Shown in pieces: positions 25,631 to 34,145 of a DNA stretch of 64,000 nucleotides. Under the pieces are notes generated by a model. It saw only the letters and a program-made list of their open reading frames with translations. It made no database searches and was not told the DNA's origin. The position numbers and the translations under genes are program-made. Each line of letters starts with the position of its first letter. Position 1 is the stretch's first letter. This stretch comes from JALOOX01 sp964557955 (GTDB lineage: Bacteria > Desulfobacterota > Syntrophobacteria > Syntrophobacterales > Syntrophobacteraceae): NCBI GenBank assembly GCA_964557955.1, contig CAZLCS010000032.1, forward strand, positions 3,833 to 67,832, given 5' to 3'.

Positions 25631-26389
25631 TCAACCTTCGTGTCTGGAGTGCAATAGAATATGCTGCACCTGGATGAGATCCTGCCAGGTTGCCGCCTTT
25701 TGTGCGGGATTCCGGAGTAGATAGGCAGGATGGTAAGTACAAATCAGTGGAATTCCATGCCATTTCAATGTCTTGCCACGCAGCCCCCCGATGGATGGAA
25801 CCTTTCCGAGCAATGCCTGCGCCGCACAAAGGCCAAGGGCGCAGATCACCTTGGGACGCATGGCCTCCAGCTGTCGGAAAAGGAAAGGGGAGCAACTCTC
25901 GATTTCGTCTGCGTTGGGTGTGCGATTGTCCGGGGGGCGGCACTTGACCACATTGCAGATGTAAACCTCCTCTCTTTTCAGTCGGATGGCCTGAATCATC
26001 TTATCCAGCAGCTTGCCCGCCCTCCCGACAAAAGGCCGTCCCAGGCGATCCTCCTCAAACCCGGGTCCTTCACCTACGAACACCAGATCGGCTTCCGGCG
26101 ATCCCTCGCCGAATACCAGACGGGTGCGGCCCGCATGGAGCCGGCAGCGGCGGCAGTCCCCCAATTCCTCGCGAATGCCGGCCAGGTCCTTGGCCCGATC
26201 CAACGGAAGCGGCTGACGCTCTTCGAGCACCGGGCGAGTTCCAGTCGGGGACGTTGAAGGGCTCTCCCGATGGAAGTCCTGGATGCCGCTCCCTTGAACA
26301 CTGGTCAGGAGCCATCGCAACCGCCTCAGAGCGGCTTTCAATGCAGCACTATCCTCGGCAGGTTCGCTGAGCATTTCCATGACCTTCAC
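25631..26389 (-). CDS. uracil-DNA glycosylase, family 4 (Fe-S)
   Basis: 252 residues. Removes uracil from DNA. After a variable N-terminus, 'CRRCRLHAGRTRLVFGEG' supplies two Fe-S Cys, 'FVGEGPGFEEDRLGRPFVG' is the active-site motif, 'VVKCRPPDNRTPNADEIES' and 'CSPFL' give the other two Cys, and 'TYHPAYLLRN' is the C-terminal His motif. Together they define the thermostable-type (family 4) enzyme. The start could be ATG 26389 or an internal ATG (codon 5). It lies directly before nfeD on the same strand. Confidence 0.92.
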   Translation of the reverse strand: MKVMEMLSEPAEDSAALKAALRRLRWLLTSVQGSGIQDFHRESPSTSPTGTRPVLEERQPLPLDRAKDLAGIREELGDCRRCRLHAGRTRLVFGEGSPEADLVFVGEGPGFEEDRLGRPFVGRAGKLLDKMIQAIRLKREEVYICNVVKCRPPDNRTPNADEIESCSPFLFRQLEAMRPKVICALGLCAAQALLGKVPSIGGLRGKTLKWHGIPLICTYHPAYLLRNPAQKAATWQDLIQVQHILLHSRHEG

Positions 26390-26458
26390 TCAGGGCAGCC
26401 TCATGCTCGTGAGAGGCTTCCCTGTCCCCTGATTCAAAGAGACCATGCTCGGTGGCCA

Positions 26459-27658
26459 TCAGGCCCACATCAGTTCCAGTCGATCCAGGATTCTGGCCGC
26501 AACCTCTTCCTTGGAAAGTGTTGGGAGGTCTTCGACTGCACCGCTTCGATCAATGATTTTAACCTTATTGGTGTCGGTTCCAAACCCTGATTCGGATTCG
26601 GTCAGGTTATTGGCCACTATGAAATCCAGGTTCTTCTGAATCAACTTCTCGGACGCATTTTCGAGCAGGTGCTCGGTCTCCGCTGCAAATCCGACAAGGA
26701 CCTGCCGAGATTCGTGGCGGCGAGCCCGACCCAGTGAAGCCAAAATGTCCGGGTTCTTGACGAGATGCAGCGCGAGCTCGTCCCCTGCCTTCTTGATCTT
26801 CTGTGCGGCCACCTGGACGGGACGATAGTCACCAACAGCCGCCGTCATGATGATGGCGTCCATGGAGCCAGCATGGTCGAGTATCACCCTTTCCATTTCC
26901 TGAGCCGTCCTGACACGAACGGTGCGCACCTGTGGGGGATCCGGCAAGGCTGTGGGGCCTGAAACCAAAACCACCTCGGCAGAACGGTAAGCGGCCATTC
27001 TGGCCACGGCATATCCCATCTTGCCGCTGGAAGGGTTGGTAATGAATCGGACGGGATCCATCGGCTCCTGTGTAGGGCCAGCGCTCACCAGCAACCGCTT
27101 ACCCTTCAGGGTCGGCGGGGTCAGGATGCGGCGGGCGGCATCCAGGATCACCGGAGGGTCGGGAAGCCGACCTGCGCCCTCCTCGTGGCAGGCGAGAAAG
27201 CCGGCGTCCGGCTCAAGCAGGTGGAAGCCGTTCTGACGTAAAGTCTCGAGATTCCGCTGCGTGGCAGGATGTTCGTACATCCTGGTGTTCATGGCCGGGC
27301 AGAAAAGGACAGGCGCCGTTGTCGCCAGAAGAACCGTAGACAGATAGTCGTCGGCAATTCCTGCGGCAGCCTTGGCCAGCACATTGGCGGTGGCGGGAGC
27401 CACGACGACGAGGTGTGCCATGCGAGCCACCTGGATGTGTCCGATCTGCGATTCGAATTCGAGGTCAAAGAGATCCGTCGCTACCGGTTGCTCTGAGAGC
27501 ACCTGAAGGGTGAGGGGGGTGATGAAGCGCTGGGCATTGGCGGTCATGACGACCTGGACGCGTGCTCCGCCCTTGACGAAGGCGCGAACGAGCTCGGCCG
27601 CCTTATAGGCCGCGATCCCGCCGGACACTCCCAAAAGAATCGACTTACCGTTGAACAT
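26459..27658 (-). CDS. coaBC: bifunctional phosphopantothenoylcysteine decarboxylase / phosphopantothenate-cysteine ligase
   Basis: 399 residues catalysing two steps of coenzyme A synthesis. The N-terminal flavoprotein half has 'ILLGVSGGIAAYKAAELVRA', 'TANAQRFITPLTLQVLS' and the 'PAMNTRMYEHPATQRNL' substrate loop; the C-terminal half has 'LLVSAGPTQEPMDPVRFITN', 'GKMGYAVA' and 'ALHLVKNPDILASLG'. Length and order are standard. ATG at 27658 is chosen (MFNGKSIL) over the codon two residues earlier. It stands alone between the uracil-DNA glycosylase and a lipoprotein gene on the minus strand. Confidence 0.95.
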   Translation of the reverse strand: MFNGKSILLGVSGGIAAYKAAELVRAFVKGGARVQVVMTANAQRFITPLTLQVLSEQPVATDLFDLEFESQIGHIQVARMAHLVVVAPATANVLAKAAAGIADDYLSTVLLATTAPVLFCPAMNTRMYEHPATQRNLETLRQNGFHLLEPDAGFLACHEEGAGRLPDPPVILDAARRILTPPTLKGKRLLVSAGPTQEPMDPVRFITNPSSGKMGYAVARMAAYRSAEVVLVSGPTALPDPPQVRTVRVRTAQEMERVILDHAGSMDAIIMTAAVGDYRPVQVAAQKIKKAGDELALHLVKNPDILASLGRARRHESRQVLVGFAAETEHLLENASEKLIQKNLDFIVANNLTESESGFGTDTNKVKIIDRSGAVEDLPTLSKEEVAARILDRLELMWA

Positions 27659-27759
27659 GTCCACTCGTTTCGACCCTCAGAGTGCCTCTAGCGGCTGCAG
27701 GCCGCTCTTGATGGGTGCAGGACCTGGATTGGCTCGCGGCCATGCAAGACCCCGGGGCA

Positions 27760-28278
27760 CTAAATCGCACCACTCGTCGGGGCCACGTAAACCTCGACGT
27801 AAGTGCGAAACAGTTTTTCATAGATGTTGATAACGCAGGTCTTATCCGGTTTCTCAAATATCAGGAGCGTCTTCTTGGCGTTGAACCCGCCCTTCGGCTT
27901 CCAGTTCTCCCGGGGCATGGCGATGCGATAGAAGTTGATGATGGACTGAACATCGACCCTCAATCCACGCAAGGTCATGAGGCCCACCGTCAGATTGCCC
28001 GACTGGAAAACAAACGATTCCCCATCGATTCGACTCAGCTCCTGAGGCACGGGAACGTCTTGAAAATCCAAAACCATGGGGCGGCTTCCCATGGTCATGG
28101 GAGGCGGCGGAGTAGATGACGAATCAGGGGGCAGGTCGGACGACTGACCCAGGGGGTTGGGTGGGGGCGCACTTCCCTTCTTGGTGCCGGCGCAACCGAA
28201 GAGAACCAGCAGTGCAATCAGAAATACGACATACCGCCCGGTCCATCCGTTCGACCTCAAACGTTTCAGATTTCTCAT
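27760..28278 (-). CDS. conserved lipoprotein of unknown function
   Basis: 172 residues. After a positively charged start comes a hydrophobic run 'YVVFLIALLVLFGCAG' with lipobox Cys near 29, then a Pro/Ser-rich linker (about 35-60) and a compact C-terminal domain ('VLDFQDVPVPQEL', 'SFVFQSGNLTVGLMTLRG', 'FYRIAMPRENWKP', 'LLIFEKPDKTCVINIYE'). This resembles small outer-membrane lipoproteins of delta-proteobacterial lineages with a 'F-Y-x-x-M-P-x-x-x-W' motif. Function unknown; probably anchored to the outer membrane because no Asp follows the Cys. Confidence 0.75.
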   Translation of the reverse strand: MRNLKRLRSNGWTGRYVVFLIALLVLFGCAGTKKGSAPPPNPLGQSSDLPPDSSSTPPPPMTMGSRPMVLDFQDVPVPQELSRIDGESFVFQSGNLTVGLMTLRGLRVDVQSIINFYRIAMPRENWKPKGGFNAKKTLLIFEKPDKTCVINIYEKLFRTYVEVYVAPTSGAI

Positions 28279-28485
28279 TCCCGTTCCTCCCGTCAGTTTC
28301 CATCCATGTCCAGGCCTCTTTGTGCAGGGCCCTCCCTCTCCGAAGACTCCCCGGGCACGTCATCATGCGCCTTTCACCCATCCATCAATGATCCGCAGCG
28401 CCAGGCACATCCATCCATCCAACCAAGGGCCGACTTTGCATGGCGAGCAGCGTCGGCCCGCAAGGCCGACGCCGGATACCAGGCA

Positions 28486-29115
28486 TCAAAAGAAAGGATT
28501 CGTCAGCTTCTCCCGCTCGACGGTGGTTTCAGGCCCGTGGCCCGGATACACCACTGTTTCCCCCGGAAGCGGAAAGACCTTTTCTCTCACGGATCGGATG
28601 AGCTGGTCGTAAGAGCCTCCGGGGAAATCCGTTCGGCCTATGGAGCCGGCAAACAGCGTATCCCCGACAAACAACATCTTTTCCGCCGCGAGATAGAAGG
28701 ATACGTGTCCCGGTGTGTGGCCGGGCGTCTCGATCACTTCGAAAAGGAGCGAGCCGACCTGTATGCGGTCCCCCTCGAGGACATGACGATCGACCTTTAG
28801 AACTGCCATGTCGCCGGCATTTTTCAGAACCGCCCCCATGCCCACCATTCTGTCGGACAAGAGTGCTTCGTCCCTGGGATGCATGACGATCTCTCCTCCG
28901 ACCATCTGCCTGAGGAGCCAGGCTTCCATGACGTGATCGAAGTGGGCATGCGTATTCAAAATGCTGCTCAATTCAAGGTTGTTCTCCCGCAAGCGCTGAG
29001 CAATCCTCTTGCTCTCACCGCCAGGATCGATCACCACAGCCCTGCGTGACGCCTCGTCTCCAACAAGATAACAGTTGGTCTGCAGCATCCCCACGACAAA
29101 CGATTCGAAGATCAT
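28486..29115 (-). CDS. metallo-beta-lactamase-fold hydrolase (glyoxalase II-like)
   Basis: 209 residues. The zinc motif 'NTHAHFDHVMEAW' (H-x-H-x-D-H), later 'ETPGHTPGHVSFYL' and 'FVGDTLFAGSIGRTD', and the closing 'YPGHGPETTVERE' match the YcbL/glyoxalase II branch of the metallo-beta-lactamase superfamily. Typical substrates are thioesters or small lactone-like compounds; the true substrate is unknown. Start at ATG 29115 (MIFESFVVGMLQTNCYL), preceded by AGGAGGGAG. Confidence 0.9.
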   Translation of the reverse strand: MIFESFVVGMLQTNCYLVGDEASRRAVVIDPGGESKRIAQRLRENNLELSSILNTHAHFDHVMEAWLLRQMVGGEIVMHPRDEALLSDRMVGMGAVLKNAGDMAVLKVDRHVLEGDRIQVGSLLFEVIETPGHTPGHVSFYLAAEKMLFVGDTLFAGSIGRTDFPGGSYDQLIRSVREKVFPLPGETVVYPGHGPETTVEREKLTNPFF

Positions 29116-29205
29116 GAACACTCCCTCCTCCTCGTGTGACTTCTCACAGGAGTATTGTTCCGACAGGATCTGTCGGGTGCATGCCCCGGGATGAGAAATG
29201 CGCCC

Positions 29206-29730
29206 TCATTTCTCGAACAGAATGAGCTCTTCGATGGGACGGCGGTGCGAGCTCTGATTTCGGTGAGCCGGATGTCCCAAGGCTACCATCGACATGAGCT
29301 CGAGCCGATCGGGCAACTCCAGAATGCGCAGGACTTCATCCTTATTTTTCAGGATCTCGCCGATCCATACCGCCCCCAACTCACGTGCATGCAGGGCAAG
29401 CAGGAAATTCTGGATGGCCGCACCGACGGCCTGGCAATCCTTTACGTAATCGTAGGAGCTGTCTTTATCGAGAAAAAACGCGACGAGCATCGACGCAGAT
29501 TTCAGAACGTTGGTGTAGCGGGTCAATCCCCCCAGCCGGGCTTTCAGATCGGGATCTCTGATGACAGCAAAACGCCATGGCTGATTGTTGAGTCCCGACG
29601 GCGCCCAGGATGCAGCTTTGAGGGCCTCCATCACGACTCCCTTTTCGACCGATGCTTCAGTGAAATGACGGACACTGCGGCGGCTGAGAATGGCGTTCAG
29701 AACAGGCGAATCGGATACAGCTTCGGACAT
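29206..29730 (-). CDS. nitroreductase-family flavoprotein
   Basis: 174 residues. 'AILSRRSVRHFTEASV' is the N-terminal FMN-binding Arg motif, 'ALKAASWAPSGLNNQPWRFA' the characteristic second motif, and 'AVGAAIQNFLLALHARELG' with 'VWIGEI' the central helix and strand. The final 'VALGHPAHRN' fits. These FMN/NADPH-dependent oxidoreductases reduce quinones, nitro compounds or activated double bonds. AGGAGGAAAC precedes the ATG. Single gene, same strand as neighbours. Confidence 0.92.
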   Translation of the reverse strand: MSEAVSDSPVLNAILSRRSVRHFTEASVEKGVVMEALKAASWAPSGLNNQPWRFAVIRDPDLKARLGGLTRYTNVLKSASMLVAFFLDKDSSYDYVKDCQAVGAAIQNFLLALHARELGAVWIGEILKNKDEVLRILELPDRLELMSMVALGHPAHRNQSSHRRPIEELILFEK

Positions 29731-29893
29731 GTTTCCTCCTCGTAGCGTCCAGTTCGATTTGGGATACCTTTTGAGATACGGCGCACTTCTTCAACAGAGC
29801 GAAAAGCAGTATAGTGGCTCAGCGCCCGATCGGTCAAGCGACCACCTTTCCATTATCTCAAAGGTTTTTGGACTGCGAATCGCCTCCAGGTGC

Positions 29894-31000
29894 TCATGGT
29901 GCACATTCTGACAAAAGGCCGCGGGCGAGGGTCACGATGAAGTCCTGGACATTGGTCAGAATGGATCGCGCCGTCAGGGAGCCCCGGTTTGCGAGCTTGT
30001 TCGTGGCAAACTCTGACATGTCGACACTGTAAAAGTAGACCGGCCTGATCCGGCCATCCTCCATCACCCTGTAGGAGGGCAGGAGGTTGCCGACCGCGAT
30101 GGCATGGAGCTGGGTGGCCATGGCGACAACGGTGGTGGCGCGTGAAGCCATCTGGCGCATTCTGTCCTGAGCCTCGTAGACGTCTGCCACAACTTCGGGA
30201 AGGGGGCCGTCATCCCGGATTGAACCGGCGAGGACGTAAGGGACTTGCTCCCGTATAAGCGACGCCATAATGCCGTTTCGAACGACACCTGACTCCACTG
30301 CCCGGCGAATGGAACCCTCCCTCCGGATCCGGTTGATGGCGTCCAAATGGTGGTAATGGCCCAGGGGCACGTGGCGCTTCGTGTATATTTCCTGGCCGAG
30401 GGCGGTTCCGAGAAGCTCTGCTTCCAGATCATGTACGGCCAGGGCGTTGCCCGCCATCACGGCATTCACAAAGCCGCCTTCGACGATTTTTACGAAGGAG
30501 ATGCGAGCGTCGCGGTCGAATGTCACTGCAGGACCCATCACCCAGAGGATGAATCCCTCCCGCCGCTCATGCTCCAGGAGCTCATACAACTCATCGTAAT
30601 CGAAAGAAAAGGACGTCTCCCGGGAAACCTGTGTTCGAAAAGCAAAGGTTTCTGCCAACCCTTGACGGGAGCCGAAGGGGTCGCCGTGCACGAAAATGCC
30701 GTCCTCACCGGCCTCCCGCCGTCCGCAGGCCACGGCGTCTCCCACCTGCAGATGTCTGAATTCCTTGACGCTCAAAACCCCGCTCTTGTCGACCACAACG
30801 ACGCAGTCCATGCGGGATTCCTTGAGGAGCTCCCATCTACCGGGGGCGATGTGAATATACTCCGGAAAGATGGTTGTACCGTGGTATCCCGGTGGAGCGA
30901 CTCCGGCTTCGACGACAGGCTCGAAGCGTGCCAGTGGCGCCTCGGAGAGAGGAGGGACCCGGAAGTCCGGCGCAGCATAATCCGGAAGCCTGAAAGCCAT
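29894..31000 (-). CDS. LOR/SDH-like protein, TIGR00300 family (ornithine cyclodeaminase-like)
   Basis: 368 residues matching by pattern the family called TIGR00300. Its archaeal members and the C-terminal domain of cyanobacterial AgrE/ArgZ are reported to convert ornithine to proline with NAD. Features: 'PPGYHGTTIFPEYIHI', 'RMDCVVVVDKSGVLSVKEF', 'SFDYDELYELLEHER', 'GPAVTFDRDARISFVKIVEG', 'GNALAVHDLEAELLGTALG' and 'GHYHHLDAINRIRREGSI'. The ATG at 31000 is used, with AAGGAG 9 bases upstream; the frame runs on 69 codons further with non-protein-like sequence. No arginine dihydrolase part is attached. Activity is inferred. Confidence 0.75.
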   Translation of the reverse strand: MAFRLPDYAAPDFRVPPLSEAPLARFEPVVEAGVAPPGYHGTTIFPEYIHIAPGRWELLKESRMDCVVVVDKSGVLSVKEFRHLQVGDAVACGRREAGEDGIFVHGDPFGSRQGLAETFAFRTQVSRETSFSFDYDELYELLEHERREGFILWVMGPAVTFDRDARISFVKIVEGGFVNAVMAGNALAVHDLEAELLGTALGQEIYTKRHVPLGHYHHLDAINRIRREGSIRRAVESGVVRNGIMASLIREQVPYVLAGSIRDDGPLPEVVADVYEAQDRMRQMASRATTVVAMATQLHAIAVGNLLPSYRVMEDGRIRPVYFYSVDMSEFATNKLANRGSLTARSILTNVQDFIVTLARGLLSECAP

Positions 31001-31094
31001 CGTGGCAACTCCTTGTCCCTGCTGGGATTGTCTTTCATGGGGAAGGGACGCGAAGAATGTTACAGGAAGAGCGCTCAGCTGACCTCGATCAGGG

Positions 31095-31688
31095 TCAGGG
31101 ACCTGTGGCTTCGCTCCGGGCATGCCTGTAAACCTGAACGAAGTAATCCCGGGCAGACCAGAACCCGAGGAAGAGCGACACCCAAAGGAATACGGTTCCC
31201 AACCCATCCAGAAAGGGCTGAATGCCCGGGATGGTCATCAGGAGAAACAGTATGCCGCAGATTTGGGAAATCATCTTATTCTTGCCCATTCGGCTCGCAT
31301 CGAGGACCAACCCATGGGTCGCTGCAATGGATCGAAGGCCGGTGATCGTGATCTCGCGCCCGAGGATGAGGAAAACAAGCCAGGCCTCGACCTTGCCGAG
31401 GGGGATCATCATGATCAGCGCTGCCGAATTCAGGAGCTTGTCGGCCAATGGGTCGAGGAGCTTGCCGAGGGCCGTAACCATGTTGTTGCGGCGAGCCAGA
31501 ATGCCGTCGAAATAGTCGGTGAGGGACGCCAGGCCATAGACCAGAAAGGCCAGATTGGTCGATTCTCCTTCGGCAGGCCTTGCCAGGACAATGATCAGAA
31601 CCGGGATTGCCGCCAGTCTGAGATAAGTCAGAAGGTTGGGGAGACCAGTCAAATGCTGGCGTGATAAATGCCTTCGCAATTCACTCAT
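31095..31688 (-). CDS. pgsA: CDP-diacylglycerol-glycerol-3-phosphate 3-phosphatidyltransferase
   Basis: About 197 residues. The CDP-alcohol phosphatidyltransferase signature is clear: 'ASLTDYFDGILARR', 'TALGKLLDPLADKLLNSAAL' (D-x2-D-G-x2-A-R-x8-G-x3-D-x3-D). Several membrane helices follow, with 'FLILGREITITGLRSIAA' between them. Makes phosphatidylglycerophosphate. The frame extends upstream by 80 codons into the lytic transglycosylase gene; the ATG at 31688 gives a normal-length enzyme starting MSELRRHLSRQHLTGLPN. The ribosome site is weak (GGAAG). Function assignment is firm, the start is moderately sure. Confidence 0.92.
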   Translation of the reverse strand: MSELRRHLSRQHLTGLPNLLTYLRLAAIPVLIIVLARPAEGESTNLAFLVYGLASLTDYFDGILARRNNMVTALGKLLDPLADKLLNSAALIMMIPLGKVEAWLVFLILGREITITGLRSIAATHGLVLDASRMGKNKMISQICGILFLLMTIPGIQPFLDGLGTVFLWVSLFLGFWSARDYFVQVYRHARSEATGP

Positions 31689-31803
31689 TGCTTCCACTGG
31701 GCGTCGATGGTCGTCCGGGAAGGAGCGGGACTCCTCCCATTTGAAGATTTGAAGCCAATTGAACAGGTATACGTGCCGCCGCGTCATCTTCTGCCCGGTG
31801 ACG

Positions 31804-32451
31804 TCAACGGCTGTATCGCCGGTAAAAATCCAGAACCCTCTGGACGTATACCTGCGTCTCATCGTAGGGCGGAATGCCGCCATGCTTGGCCACGGCCTCC
31901 GGTCCTGCGTTGTAGGCTGCCAGGGCAAGCGTGAGATCGTTGTTGAAGCGATTCAGCATCAGCCTGAGGTAGCGGGATCCCCCATCGATGTTCTCCAGAG
32001 GATCGAAAGGGTTCAACACCCCCAGGTCGCGGGACGTGCCCGGCATGAGCTGCATCAATCCCATGGCTCCCTTGGGAGAGACAGCATTGGCGTTGAATCC
32101 CGATTCTGCTCGGATCACCGCCTTGACCAGATTCGAGTCAAGTCCATGACGCAGGCATGTCAGCCGAATGTGCGGTTCGAACTGGTTCTGATTGGAACAT
32201 GAGTCGAGAGACGGAATGAATCTTGCCGCTGAAACGCGAAGGGAGCCCGGCTTGGCGACAATGAGCTTGCGCACCGGTGCGACCTTCTGGGCATCAGACT
32301 GCACGGGAATATTCGTGAAGTGGATGACGCCGTCGCGATCTTCGTACTTGTAAATCTCCCCCCGGGATTGCCCCGGGAGCGCAAGGCAGAAGCAAAGAAG
32401 CATCAATGCACCCGTTGTCACCCTACTGATCAAGTCAGCCGTGTCAGCCAT
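31804..32451 (-). CDS. lytic transglycosylase (Slt70-like domain) with DUF4124-like N-terminus
   Basis: 215 residues. A signal peptide (about 1-31, 'ALMLLCFCLALPGQSRG') precedes 'EIYKYEDRDGVIHFTNIPV', a DUF4124-type strand unit. From about 95 there is a goose-type lysozyme-like SLT domain: 'VIRAESGFNANAVSPKGAMG' with catalytic Glu, 'GLMQLMPGTSRDLGV', 'FDPLENIDGGSRYLRLML', 'LALAAYNAGPEAV' and 'GIPPYDETQVYVQRVL'. It cleaves peptidoglycan in the periplasm. Separate ATG at 32451; tail overlaps no neighbour. Confidence 0.93.
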   Translation of the reverse strand: MADTADLISRVTTGALMLLCFCLALPGQSRGEIYKYEDRDGVIHFTNIPVQSDAQKVAPVRKLIVAKPGSLRVSAARFIPSLDSCSNQNQFEPHIRLTCLRHGLDSNLVKAVIRAESGFNANAVSPKGAMGLMQLMPGTSRDLGVLNPFDPLENIDGGSRYLRLMLNRFNNDLTLALAAYNAGPEAVAKHGGIPPYDETQVYVQRVLDFYRRYSR

Positions 32452-32598
32452 AGCTCAGCCTCATCCTTAGGAGTGGCGCGCGTTGCATCCAGGCGGTTCC
32501 GAAAGGTCTTCGGCTCCCCTTCCGAGTCAGCTCCAGTACAACCTTGCAGTGGCACCGGAATGAGAGCGGAGATGCCCGTAGAAACACTTTGCCGATAC

Positions 32599-33264
32599 CT
32601 ATCTCAATGTCTTTTCCACCTTCTGCCAGTCATCCAGAAAACTGCGGATGCCCGCATCCGTCAGGGGATGCCCGGCAATTTGCCCGATCACCTTGAAAGG
32701 GATTGTAGCAATATCCGCTCCCAACTTGGCCGCAGCCAACACGTGCAGCGGATTGCGAATGCTGGCCACGATGATTTCCGTCTCGAAAAGGTAGTTGGAG
32801 AACACATCGAGGATCTCCTCCACGACCTGCATGCCTTGGTGGCCGATATCGTCGAGCCGCCCGACGAAGGGGCTGATGTAAGTGGCTCCAGCTTTTGCGG
32901 CCATGAGCCCCTGGAGTGCCGAAAACACAAGGGTCACGTTCGTCTTGATCCCTTCATCGGCCAGCCGGTGAACCGCCTTCATGCCGTCTGTGGTCATAGG
33001 AATCTTGACCACAACATGGGGATCGATGGCTGCAAGGGTGCGGGCCTCGGCAATGAGGTCCTCCGCCGATGAACTGACCGCTTCGGCGCTGACGGGCCCA
33101 TCAACGATCTCACAGATCGTCTTGATGTGCTTCTCGAAAGCGCTTCGCGTCGAGACATCTTCCTTGGCGATGAGCGTCGGATTCGTGGTCACGCCATCCA
33201 GCACCCCGAGGCCGTGCGCCTCTCGAATCTCACCCAGGTTGGCTGTATCTATGAAGAACTTCAA
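32599..33264 (-). CDS. transaldolase-like fructose-6-phosphate aldolase
   Basis: 221 residues, the short single-barrel form of transaldolase (MipB/FSA/TalC type). 'KFFIDTANLGEIREAHGLG' and 'LDGVTTNPTLIAKE' are the N-terminal hallmark, 'VVVKIPMTTDGMKAVHRLA' carries the Schiff-base Lys, and 'NVTLVFSALQGLMAAKAGA' with 'FVGRLDDIG' complete it. The start is a TTG at 33264 with GGAGG 7 bases upstream; the frame upstream is not protein-like. Whether it acts as aldolase or transaldolase cannot be decided from sequence. Confidence 0.92.
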   Translation of the reverse strand: MKFFIDTANLGEIREAHGLGVLDGVTTNPTLIAKEDVSTRSAFEKHIKTICEIVDGPVSAEAVSSSAEDLIAEARTLAAIDPHVVVKIPMTTDGMKAVHRLADEGIKTNVTLVFSALQGLMAAKAGATYISPFVGRLDDIGHQGMQVVEEILDVFSNYLFETEIIVASIRNPLHVLAAAKLGADIATIPFKVIGQIAGHPLTDAGIRSFLDDWQKVEKTLR

Positions 33265-33290
33265 ACAAAAACCTCCAAAAGTCCAAAGAA

Positions 33291-33551
33291 TCATGAAAGC
33301 TTGTGCTCGCGCATATAGGCGTCACGGCACTTCTCGCTGCAGAAGAACAACTTCTGTCCGTTTACTCTCGCAACCACCCCCTGCTGCTTCAAAAAATAGG
33401 TCCCACACTGAGGGTCCTGGATCAGCTCAGTGTTGTCAGACCGGGATACCTTGTCAATATCCTCACTCGGGGCCATGAGTGAACCTGCCCAGGACCTCAA
33501 GAGGCGATATACAACATAAATGATGAAGCCATACAAGAGAAGTCGAATCAT
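33291..33551 (-). CDS. small membrane-anchored TRASH-type metal-binding protein
   Basis: 86 residues. An N-terminal membrane helix ('LLLYGFIIYVVYRLLRSW') is followed by a soluble part with 'LIQDPQCGTYFLK' and 'LFFCSEKCRDAYM', i.e. three Cys in the pattern of TRASH/YHS-like zinc or copper-binding domains (C-x(n)-F-C-S-x-x-C-x-x-x-Y). Such proteins (PP0621-type) are common and uncharacterised. Overlaps the end of folK by 4 bases; probably cotranscribed. Confidence 0.75.
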   Translation of the reverse strand: MIRLLLYGFIIYVVYRLLRSWAGSLMAPSEDIDKVSRSDNTELIQDPQCGTYFLKQQGVVARVNGQKLFFCSEKCRDAYMREHKLS

Positions 33552-34105
33552 ACGGTCACCAGCATCTCCACCGCCTGCCCGCCCTTACAGTCCAAATCCT
33601 GCAGCAGTTCGCCGCCGGTTCTTCCCAGGCGCGGGTGTCTCCACTCGGGGAGGATCTCCAGGAGCGGAACCAGTACAAACTTCCGTTGATGGAGCCTCGG
33701 ATGCGGAAGGGTCAGACCTTCCTCATCCAAGACCAGCTCACCAAAGGAGAGGATGTCGAGATCCAGGGTGCGCGGTCCCCAACGTTCGCGTCGAACCCGT
33801 CCACACCCGTGCTCCATCTCCTGCAGTGCGAGGAGGAGCTGTTCCGGGTCCAATGTTGTCTCGCAGAGGAGCACCCCATTGACAAACCAGCCTTGATCCG
33901 TCTTACCCACGGGCTCAGTACGGTAAAGAGAAGAGCACCGCAGGACCGTGATGGCGGGATGCTCCCGCAGCATCTCGATCGCCTTGCGGCAGGAGGTCAC
34001 GGGATCCCCGAGGTTGCCGCCAATGCCGATCAGAACTGACGTCAAGCCAGGACCTTCTTCCCTATTCCTATGGGAAAACGGCGCCGCAACAGACTGTTCA
34101 TTCAT
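33548..34105 (-). CDS. folK: 2-amino-4-hydroxy-6-hydroxymethyldihydropteridine pyrophosphokinase
   Basis: 185 residues. Pyrophosphorylates the pterin precursor in folate synthesis. Motifs: 'VLIGIGGNLGDPVTSCRKAI', 'SSLYRTEPVGKTDQGWFVNG', 'GRVRRERWGPRTLDLDILSF' (R-W-G-P-R-T-L-D-L-D) and 'LPHPRLHQRKFVLVPLLEI'. The frame continues 46 codons upstream but the ATG at 34105 (MNEQSV) is nearer the conserved part. It follows dapL by 40 bases on the same strand. Confidence 0.95.
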   Translation of the reverse strand: MNEQSVAAPFSHRNREEGPGLTSVLIGIGGNLGDPVTSCRKAIEMLREHPAITVLRCSSLYRTEPVGKTDQGWFVNGVLLCETTLDPEQLLLALQEMEHGCGRVRRERWGPRTLDLDILSFGELVLDEEGLTLPHPRLHQRKFVLVPLLEILPEWRHPRLGRTGGELLQDLDCKGGQAVEMLVTV

Positions 34106-34145
34106 GGCGGCCTCGTCGGCAAAAAAATGACAGATCAAGCCCCCT

